A DNA stretch of 36,636 nt, from the NCBI GenBank assembly GCA_016719855.1, contig JADJYH010000058.1, positions 1 to 36,636 on the forward strand. The letters are read 5' to 3'. This DNA is from Saprospiraceae bacterium. GTDB lineage: Bacteria > Bacteroidota > Bacteroidia > Chitinophagales > Saprospiraceae. The notes below the pieces were generated by a model, which saw only the letters and a program-made list of their open reading frames with translations, had not been told where the DNA came from and did no database searches. Positions 28,899-35,388 of this stretch are shown here, piece by piece. Within the stretch, counting starts at the first letter, position 1; each line of letters starts with the position of its first letter. Both the position numbers and the translations under genes were made by a program.

Positions 28899-29996
28899 TT
28901 ACGCTTTCACCAATTTCAAAATCTCCTTTGCAATCGCTTCCGCCGCATTCGGCTTCGCCAATTGCTTGATGTTTTCGCCCAAACGCTTGCCCAATTCCAC
29001 ATTGGACAAAACCTCCAACGCTGTCCAAAGCAACCGCTCTTTTGCCTCCACATCCTTCACCATCAGCGCCGCCTGCTTTTCCACGAGGGCCAAGGCGTTC
29101 TTTGTCTGGTGGTCTTCAGTCACGTTTGGCGACGGGACGAGGATGGCCGGCTTTCCGACTAGGCACATCTCCGAAATGGAGAGCGCCCCTGCCCTGCCGA
29201 TGACCAAGTCCGCTGCGGCGTAGGCCAAATCCATCCGGTCAATGAATGGTCGAGCCTGCACGTTGGGCAATCTTGCCGTGTCGCACTGGCCGTAGCTGTC
29301 GGCGTAAAACTTGCCAATTTGCCAAAGAACTTGCACGTCCGAGCGCTCACGAAGCAATGCGGTGTTTGCTGCCAATGCTTCATTCAAAGACCTCGCACCA
29401 CCGCTACCACCGAAGACGAAAATCGTCTTTTTGGATTTGTCCAATTGAAAGTAGTCCAAGCCCTCGTTGCGCTTGCCTTCGAGGTTTTGAAAAACTTCCG
29501 ACCGAACCGGGTTGCCCGTCAACACGATTTTTTCCTTCGGAAAAAACCGGTCCATGCCGTCGTAGGCCACGCAGATTTTGGCGGCTTTTTTTGCCAAAAT
29601 CCGGTTGGTCACGCCGGGGAAACCGTTCTGCTCTTGCAGCACCATCGGGATGCCCGCTGCCCCTGCTGCGTTCAGCACTGGGCCGCTTGCGTAACCGCCG
29701 ACCCCCACTGCCACATCGGGCCGGAAGCGTCGGACGATTTGCCTCGCTTTCAAACTACTGGCGATGAGCTTGAACGGGAACAAGAGGTTCTGCAATGTCA
29801 ATTTCCGCTGGAAGCCGCTAATCCAAAGTCCTTCGATTTGGTAGCCAGCGGCAGGAACTTTTTCCATCTCCAGCTTGCCCTCTGCCCCGACGAAAAGTAG
29901 CTCGGCATCAGGGCTGATTTTTTTCACCGCATCGGCGATGGCGATGGCGGGAAAAACATGCCCGCCTGTACCGCCGCCGCTAATTATTATTCTCAT
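28899..29996 (-). CDS. murG: UDP-N-acetylglucosamine transferase MurG
   Basis: MurG adds GlcNAc to lipid I to make lipid II at the inner face of the membrane. The ATG at 29996 gives MRIIISGGGTGGHVFPAIAIADA with the G-loop GGTGGH. The length is 365 residues, normal. Other landmarks are VGVGGYASGPVLNAA (second G loop), LQEQNGFPGVTNRIL, FGGSGGARSLN (third loop) and GRAGALSISEMCLVGKPAILVPSPNVTEDHQTKNA, the UDP-GlcNAc-binding region. The frame is also open upstream to 30317, but that part is the ftsW tail in another frame plus a tandem repeat and lacks MurG similarity. It lies between ftsW (89 bp upstream) and murC. The frame is intact. Confidence 0.97.
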   Translation of the reverse strand: MRIIISGGGTGGHVFPAIAIADAVKKISPDAELLFVGAEGKLEMEKVPAAGYQIEGLWISGFQRKLTLQNLLFPFKLIASSLKARQIVRRFRPDVAVGVGGYASGPVLNAAGAAGIPMVLQEQNGFPGVTNRILAKKAAKICVAYDGMDRFFPKEKIVLTGNPVRSEVFQNLEGKRNEGLDYFQLDKSKKTIFVFGGSGGARSLNEALAANTALLRERSDVQVLWQIGKFYADSYGQCDTARLPNVQARPFIDRMDLAYAAADLVIGRAGALSISEMCLVGKPAILVPSPNVTEDHQTKNALALVEKQAALMVKDVEAKERLLWTALEVLSNVELGKRLGENIKQLAKPNAAEAIAKEILKLVKA

Positions 29997-30028
29997 GGTC
30001 GTTGTTCTGGTTCGCTCGGTTTCCTTGT

Positions 30029-30068
30029 GGTTGATAAGGGTTGATAAAAGTTGATGAGGGTTGATAAG
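30029..30068. repeat. Four tandem 10-bp units (GGTTGATAAG) between ftsW and murG
   Basis: GGTTGATAAG at 30029 and 30059, GGTTGATAAA at 30039 and AGTTGATGAG at 30049 are head-to-tail copies. They fill most of the gap between the ftsW stop and the murG start. They are not palindromic, and I see no terminator. Confidence 0.8.
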
Positions 30069-30084
30069 TGCCGTTTTCAACTTT

Positions 30085-31495
30085 TCATTTTCTGTTTTGA
30101 CCTCCACCTTGATTTCCACTTCCCTTATTTTGGCCACCACCGCCTTGGTTCCCGCCGCCTCCGCCTCGATGTTGGCCACCACCTTGGTAGCCGCCGCCCT
30201 TGTTTTGCCCACCGCCACCTTGATATCCTCCACCTCTGTTTTGGCCACCTCCGCCTTGATTTCCACCACTTTGCGAGGAGCCACCGCTGCTTTGTGGCGG
30301 TTGGTTTGTTTGTCCACCCCCAGTGGTTGCCACTGCGGCCTCCGTTGCCAAAGCCGACTGCGCAGCGGCTGCCTCGATGTAGCGGCTCACGCTGAGGATG
30401 ATGCCAAAGAAAATGCAAGTGAAAAGCACCGACGTTCCACCCCAAGAAACCATCGGCAGCGTGAGGCCACCGACCGGCACGAGGTGAACGGATATCGCCA
30501 TGTTTGCCAATGCCTGCACCACGATGTTGAGGCTCAAACCCAGTGCGACCATTGCCCCAAATGATTTTTCGCTGATGGTCACAAGCCTTGTAACCCGGAA
30601 AAACAGCATGACGTAGAGCGAGAGGAGCAAGAAGCTGCCAATCAGGCCGTATTCTTCGCAAAAAACGGCGAAGATGAAGTCGGCGTAGGGTGTGGGCAGG
30701 TAGTTCCGCTGGATGCTGTTGCCTGGGCCGCTGCCTATCCACTCACCATTTGCGATGGCGATTTTTGCTTGTTGGTTTTGGAACGAGCCTTCGGGGTTGT
30801 TCCAGAAGTCCTGTACCCGGCTAATCCAAGTGTCCACACGTACCACATCCGGTGCGAACTTGTGGACGACAATCAGAAAAGCAAATAGCACGATGGCCAG
30901 CAACACCAGCAAGAACATGAACTTGAAATCCACCCGGCCAATGAACATCATTGCGAAGCAAGTCACGAACAACACGATGGCCGTGCTCAAGTCGGCGGGC
31001 GCAATCAATCCGCAGATGATGATGATCGGCAGGATGATGGGCATGAACGCCTTGTTGAAGTCCTTGATATAGTCCTTGTGCCGGGTGATTTCACGGGACA
31101 CGAGGAGTATGAGCGCCAGCTTTCCAAAGTCGGAAGTCTGGAAGGTCAGGTTGATGAATGGGATTTCAATCCAGCGCCGGGCGTGGTTGATGTCCTTGCC
31201 AAAAGCGAGGGTGAAAACGAGCAAACCAAAGGCTATCAGCCAGAGCCAGGGCGCCATTTTCATGAAGCGCATGTACGGCGTCAAGTAGGCCAAATACGCC
31301 AGGAACAGGCCGAAGCCGAGTACTGACGACATGCTTCATCAGGTAGCCCGTGGTGTTGCCACCACTGAGCTTGTAGGCAATGGTGCCGGTGCTGCTGTAC
31401 ACGGTCAGGATGCTGAAAATGCTCAACACCGCCAGTATCATCCAGATGACACGGTCGCCACGTAATTCTGCGTAAAGTCTGGCTCCGAAATTCAC
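30085..31495 (-). CDS. ftsW: Lipid II polymerase FtsW with a Gly/Gln/Asn-rich tail, one frameshift
   Basis: FtsW is the SEDS-family glycosyltransferase that polymerises lipid II at the septum. The start is 31495 (MNFGARLYAELRGDRVIWMILAVLSIFSILTVYSS). The frame breaks near 31336 (one extra base) after GYLMKH and resumes at SSVLGFGLFLAYLAY. SEDS landmarks: ARRWIEIPFINLTFQTSDFGKLALILL, LIAPADLSTAIVLF (catalytic-loop Asp region), GSGPGNSIQRNYLPTPYADFIFAVFCEEYGLIG, and LVPVGGLTLPMVSWGGTS. About ten membrane helices are expected. After the last helix, the final ~78 residues are repeats of GGGGQN, GGGYQ and GGNQ, not found in ordinary FtsW. The repaired length is about 469. It lies between murD and murG. 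The 31502-32012 element ends 6 bp before its start codon. Confidence 0.95.
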
Positions 31496-31501
31496 TTTGT
31501 T

Positions 31502-31538
31502 GAGTTATGAGTTATTAGTTATTAGTTATTTTGGGGTC
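31502..31538. repeat. Left inverted repeat of the four-helix-bundle element
   Basis: Four AGTTATG/T heptamers followed by TTGGGGTC, starting 6 bp upstream of the ftsW start codon. It matches the inverse of 31978-32012. Confidence 0.85.
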
Positions 31539-31562
31539 TGCTACACACTTAAAACAAGCGCT

Positions 31563-31937
31563 ATGTTGAAAACAAATGAAAAGAAGCCGTCTCCCATCAG
31601 GGATAAATCCTTTGCACTTGCTATCAGAATTGTCAAACTCTATAAGTATCTCGTTACTGAGAAACACGAGTTTTTAATGTCAAAACAGTTGCTGAAATCC
31701 GGCACTTCGCCCGGCGCAAATGTCCGGGAAGCACAGAACGGTGAAAGCGGACCTGATTTCATTCACAAATTGGGCATTGCCCAAAAAGAAACCGCTGAGA
31801 CTTTGTACTGGCTTGAACTTCTTCATGCCACGGACTACTTGTCAACTGCCGAATTCAATTCCATTTTCAAAGACACTGAAGAACTTTTGAAAATGATTCG
31901 CAGTGCCATTCTTACGAAAAAAGCGAACCTTAAGTAG
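31563..31937 (+). CDS. Four-helix-bundle protein (S23 / bIVSP family, TIGR02436)
   Basis: A 124-residue protein from ATG 31563 (MLKTNEKKPSPIRDKSF). It follows the family pattern closely: SFALAIRIVKLYKYLVTEKHEFLMSKQLLKSGTS (helices 1-2), the signature PGANVREAQNG, then DFIHKLGIAQKETAETLYWLELL (helix 3) and a last helix LSTAEFNSIFKDTEELLKMI. The family was first seen as ORFs in 23S rRNA intervening sequences and is related to Avd of diversity-generating retroelements; its helical barrel binds nucleic acid in Avd. The stand-alone function is unknown. Here the gene is antisense within the dcw operon and flanked by matching inverted repeats. An in-frame extension to 31497 is coded by the left repeat and is unlikely to be used. 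The frame is intact and ends in TAG. Confidence 0.92.
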   Translation: MLKTNEKKPSPIRDKSFALAIRIVKLYKYLVTEKHEFLMSKQLLKSGTSPGANVREAQNGESGPDFIHKLGIAQKETAETLYWLELLHATDYLSTAEFNSIFKDTEELLKMIRSAILTKKANLK

Positions 31938-32012
31938 TTATGAGTGAGGAGTTATGAGTTATTTGCCCGTACAACGTGACCCCAAATAACTCATAACTCA
32001 TAACTCATAACT
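31936..32012. repeat. GAGTTAT palindrome at the right end of the four-helix-bundle element
   Basis: AGTTATG, AGTGAGG, AGTTATG, AGTTATTTG at 31936-31964 faces the inverse CAAATAACTCATAACTC.. up to 32012, with a ~15-base loop. The right inverted repeat of the element is thus also one arm of a complete hairpin like that at 24724. The four-helix-bundle stop codon lies at its left edge. The murD stop (31991-31993) lies in its right arm. Confidence 0.85.
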
Positions 32013-33295
32013 GCTTGCTTAAACTGCTCGCCTCTGTCTTCGTAATTCTTAAAAAGGTCAAAACTCGCACACGCCGGACTAAGCAGCACCACGTCGCCGC
32101 TTTCGGCGTAAATGGTGGCTCGCTCGACCGCTTCTTTGGCGCTGCGGGCTTCCTCTATATTTTTCAAAATGGGCGAAAAAACACCGATCAGTTTTTCGTT
32201 GTCCACCCCAAGGCAGATGAGTGCTTTCACTTTCTGCCGGACGAGGTCTTCGATGGGGCCGTAATCGTTGCCCTTGTCGGTGCCCCCCGCAATCCAGACC
32301 ACAGGTTTTTCCATCGCTTGCAGGGCGTAAAAAACCGAGTCCACGTTGGTCGCCTTGCTGTCGTTGACGTACTCGACGCCGTTGATTTCAGCGACAAACT
32401 CCAGGCGGTGCGGGTCATTCACGAAGGTTTTCAGCCCTTCCTGTATCGCCTCGTCGCTGACACCCACAGCCTTAACGGCATGGATAGCACAGCTTGCGTT
32501 GAAGAAATTGTGCGGGCCTTTCAACCTGCAATTGGTCATATCGTACTCCGACCCTGCGACGACCAACTTTTTGGTGCTGTCGAATGAGTCGGCACTTCAA
32601 TTCTGCGTGGCGCTAACTCATTGGATTTCAGGTAGTTCTGAACTTCCTTGTCGTCAGCATTGGTGATGAGCAGGTCATCGGGCTGTTGGTTCATGGCGAT
32701 GCGGAACTTCGAGCGCACGTAGTTCTCCATTTTGTACTCGTACCTGTCCAAGTGGTCAGGCGTGATGTTGAGCAAAATGGCGATGTGCGGTCGAAAGGTC
32801 ACGATGCCGTCCAACTGGAAACTGCTCAGCTCCAGCACGTGGTAATCGTACTTGTTCTCGATGATGTTCCGGGCAAAACTGTACCCTTACATTGCCTCCG
32901 ATGGCTGTGTTGAAGCCTGCTGTTTTGAGCAGGTGGTGGGTCAGCCTGGTGGTGGTAGTTTTCCCGTTACTCCCCGTAATGCCAATGATGGTGGCCGCCG
33001 TGTGACGGCCCGCAAATTCAATTTCAGAAATCACTGGCTTGCCCAGGCGACGGAGTTCTGCGATGGGGGGGAGTCCGTCAGGAATGCCGGGGCTTTTGAT
33101 GATTTCATCAGCCTCAAAGATGCTTGTCCAAGTGTGTTTGCCTTCCTCGTATGGAATGCCTTTATCTAGAAGTTCTTCTTTGTAATTGTCCTTCAAACTG
33201 CCACCGTCCGAGAGGAAGACCTCATGACCGAGGTGCTTGGCCAATAGTGCCGCACCAGTGCCGCTTTCTCCGCCTCCGAGGATGGCTATTTTCAT
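31991..33295 (-). CDS. murD: UDP-N-acetylmuramoylalanine-D-glutamate ligase MurD, two frameshifts
   Basis: MurD adds D-Glu to UDP-MurNAc-L-Ala in the cytoplasm. Start 33295: MKIAILGGGESGTGAALLAKHLG, the UDP-binding Rossmann motif. ATP site IIGITGSNGKTTTTRLTHHLL. Further landmarks are VLELSSFQLDG, ILLNITPDHLDRY, HNFFNASCAIHA, the C-domain motif VEYVNDSKATNVDSVFYAL with GGTDKGNDY, and LSPACASFDLFKNYEDRG. Frame changes lie near 32886 (one extra A, true reading GGNVGYSFARNIIENKYDY) and near 32583 (one missing base, true reading FDSTKKLVVAGSEYDM). About 434 residues after repair. The last residues VMSYEL and the stop come from the GAGTTAT repeat, so the repeat has replaced or extended the natural end. 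Confidence 0.95.
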
Positions 33296-33332
33296 GCGTT
33301 TGTTCGTGTTTGTTTTGGTTAAAAAGCCTCGT

Positions 33333-33668
33333 TTACATTTCCAATAGCTTCGTTATTTCTTCCTTCAAAATGGGCAAATATTTGTTGACGATGCCCCAAA
33401 CTATTTCGTCGGAAACCGTATCGTAACCATGAATAAATCGGTTGCGGGTGTCCACGATTTTGCGTGAATTGGTTATTTCAATCTCTGGATTTTCTTATAA
33501 AACCCTGTTCATTGCCTCACCGATTATTTCAATGTTTCTTTCAATGGCCCGCTTGGTTTTCAAGTCTTTTTTGTACTCAAAAAAGTCCCGTTTCTTGGGC
33601 AAAAACGCATTGATTTCGTCAATTGCCCGGTCTATATCTTCGAGCCAAGTTTTAGCTTCCTCTTTCAT
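33333..33668 (-). pseudogene. HepT-like HEPN toxin (DUF86) with an in-frame stop
   Basis: The reading frame from ATG 33668 (MKEEAKTWLEDIDRAIDEINAFLPKKRDFFEYKKDLKTKRAIERNIEIIGEAMNRVL) meets TAA at 33495-33497 and then continues in the same frame as ENPEIEITNSRKIVDTRNRFIHGYDTVSDEIVWGIVNKYLPILKEEI to 33333. Both halves match HepT. The HEPN RNase motif RNRFIH, with HGY after it, is beyond the stop. Homologues usually have Lys here (NRLLKENPEIEI), so AAA to TAA is a simple explanation. The truncated product would lack the RNase site. The start overlaps the antitoxin stop by 17 bp, as usual for such pairs. It may be a real inactivation or a base error. Confidence 0.8.
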
Positions 33669-33960
33669 AGACGAGCTTTTTGGTGGCGTCAATATTCTTT
33701 CTCAAGTTCGAGTTTCGAATGGCCTGTTCTTCCAACAAATCAACCTCTCGTTTTAGCAGTTTTTCCAATCCAAACTTCAAGTCAAAATAGTTGTCAGCAT
33801 AATCAATCGGTGCTACGCTGTCAAATTTCACAACCAAATCAACATCACTTCCTTCCTTAAAACCATCAGATGCCACCGACCCAAAAGCATACATTGCCTC
33901 AACTCCGTGGTTTTGACACAATGCCTTGATTAGGCTAATATTTTGATCGATTATCTTCAT
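33652..33960 (-). CDS. MNT-type nucleotidyltransferase antitoxin (MntA-like)
   Basis: A 102-residue protein from ATG 33960 (MKIIDQNISLIKALCQNHGVEAMYAFGSVASDGF). It has the minimal nucleotidyltransferase motif FGSVASDGFKEGSDVDLVV, with the GS pair and DVD metal-binding residues, and a third acidic position near REVDLLEE. In characterised MntA-HepT pairs the MNT protein adds AMP to the HEPN toxin and silences it. The frame is intact. The pair stands between mraY (stop 38 bp upstream) and murD (37 bp after HepT), in the same direction, so it is probably co-transcribed with essential genes. A long open frame reaching upstream to 34353 overlaps mraY and is not used. Confidence 0.88.
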   Translation of the reverse strand: MKIIDQNISLIKALCQNHGVEAMYAFGSVASDGFKEGSDVDLVVKFDSVAPIDYADNYFDLKFGLEKLLKREVDLLEEQAIRNSNLRKNIDATKKLVYERGS

Positions 33961-33998
33961 TACTAATGCACTAAAATCCAACAAGAATTGAATGTTTT

Positions 33999-35252
33999 TT
34001 ACCTCACCTTCAACGTCAATATCGTCATCACCGCCAGCAAAATGCTCACAATCCAGAACCTGATGACGATTTTCGCCTCTGGTATCCCTTTCTTCTGGTA
34101 GTGGTGGTGCAGCGGCGACATCAGGAAGACCCTTCGGCCCTCGCCGTACTTCCGCTTGGTGTATTTGAAGTACGCCACCTGAATCATCACCGACAGGTTT
34201 TCCGCCAGGAAGATCCCGCACATGATGGGGATGATGAGTTCTTTGCGCAGCAGCAAGGCCATCGTGGCAATGATGCCGCCCAGCGTCAAGCTGCCCGTGT
34301 CGCCCATGAACACCTGTGCCGGGTACGAATTGTACCACAAGAACCCGGTGCAAGCACCCAACATGCAGGCGGCGAAAACCACCAACTCACCTGTACCGGG
34401 AAGGTAGAACACGTTGAGGTAGCTCGCCAGCATTACGTTTCCACTCACAAAGGCGAAAACACCAAGCGATGTGGCTACCACGCTGCTCACACCTGTCGCC
34501 AAGCCATCCAATCCATCGGTCAAATTGGCTGCGTTCGACACCGCAGTGATGATGAGAATCACCAGCGGAACAAAAATCAGCCAGACATAATTGTCTGATT
34601 GCCAACGTTTTGGCAACCATTTTTCGTAATCCAATTGGTTTTCCTTAAAAAACGGCACGTTCGTGATGTATGCCTTGTAATGCGCCATTTCGATGGTGTC
34701 GCCTTTGGCATCCCGCACACCGTAGGGAGCGCTGACCTGCTCGTATCCAAGGTCGTTGGCTTCCTCCGTTTCCAGTCGGACACTGATTTCGTCGCTCTTA
34801 ATCATCATGATGGCGACAATCAACCCGCAGACCACCTGTCCTATCAGCTTTGACTTGGCGCTCAGGCCCTCCTTGTTCTTTTTGAAGACCTTGATGTAGT
34901 CGTCCAAAAAGCCGATGATAGCCATCCATGTCGTCACCAAGAGCATGATGAGCACGTAGATATTTTTCAAGTCCGCCACGAGCAGCACCGGAACGACGAT
35001 GCCCATGATGATGATGACGCCGCCCATTGTCGGCGTCCCTTTTTTTGACATTTGACCCTCCAGCCCAAGGTCTCGGATGTTCTCCCCAATTTGCAGGTTG
35101 CGCAAAAACTGGATGATGCGCCCACCGAACAACATGCTGATTATCAGCGAGATAAGCATCCCCATACCCGCCCGGAAAGTGGTGAATTGCCACAACCCGG
35201 CACCGGGAAGTTTGTATTCTTGCTCAAGCCATTGGAAAAGCTGGTAAAGCAT
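33999..35252 (-). CDS. mraY: Phospho-N-acetylmuramoyl-pentapeptide transferase MraY
   Basis: MraY moves phospho-MurNAc-pentapeptide to undecaprenyl phosphate, making lipid I in the inner membrane. I chose ATG 35252 (MLYQLFQWLEQEYKLPGAGLWQF), as in Bacteroidota homologues; the open frame to 35432 overlaps murE. 417 residues. Landmarks: KKGTPTMGGVIII, IIGFLDDYIKVFKKNKEGLSAKSK (catalytic Asp pair), SNAANLTDGLDGLATG, FMGDTGSLTLGG (catalytic Asp) and FLMSPLHHHYQKKG (triple His). A periplasmic insertion of about 75 residues (RLETEEANDLGYEQVSAPYG) before the central helices is usual in this phylum. It follows murE after about 135 bp and precedes the MNT/HepT pair. The frame is intact. Confidence 0.97.
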   Translation of the reverse strand: MLYQLFQWLEQEYKLPGAGLWQFTTFRAGMGMLISLIISMLFGGRIIQFLRNLQIGENIRDLGLEGQMSKKGTPTMGGVIIIMGIVVPVLLVADLKNIYVLIMLLVTTWMAIIGFLDDYIKVFKKNKEGLSAKSKLIGQVVCGLIVAIMMIKSDEISVRLETEEANDLGYEQVSAPYGVRDAKGDTIEMAHYKAYITNVPFFKENQLDYEKWLPKRWQSDNYVWLIFVPLVILIITAVSNAANLTDGLDGLATGVSSVVATSLGVFAFVSGNVMLASYLNVFYLPGTGELVVFAACMLGACTGFLWYNSYPAQVFMGDTGSLTLGGIIATMALLLRKELIIPIMCGIFLAENLSVMIQVAYFKYTKRKYGEGRRVFLMSPLHHHYQKKGIPEAKIVIRFWIVSILLAVMTILTLKVR

Positions 35253-35388
35253 TGGATTTCGTCGGATTTGCCCGCCTTTTCGGTTTGGTTGTTCGGTAAT
35301 GCCGTGTGCCTCGTTGTGCGTCTTATGTTTGCGGTTGGCGATCTTCGTGTTGGTGCCTTCGGCGACAACGGCGCCTTCGGCAAATATT

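Larger units (their letters stand above)
31502..32012. mobile_element. Putative four-helix-bundle element: gene enclosed by ~35-bp heptamer-based inverted repeats
   Basis: The left end 31503-31538 reads AGTTATG, AGTTATT, AGTTATT, AGTTATT, TTGGGGTC. The inverse of the right end 31978-32012 reads AGTTATG three times, AGTTATT, TGGGGTC. They agree apart from two mismatches and one base of length, including the non-repeat part TTGGGGTC. The only gene inside is the four-helix-bundle gene, against the direction of the dcw operon. The element fills the murD-ftsW gap exactly. I see no target duplication and no transposase. Mobility is inferred. Confidence 0.6.

Noticed and set aside
28899..30317. MurG with a ~107-residue Lys/Val/Ala-rich N-terminal extension, or an FtsW-MurG frameshift fusion
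   Set aside because: The extension is the FtsW tail in another frame plus the 10-bp tandem repeat. MurG homologues start at MRIIISGGGTGGH, and there is no slippery site that I can defend.
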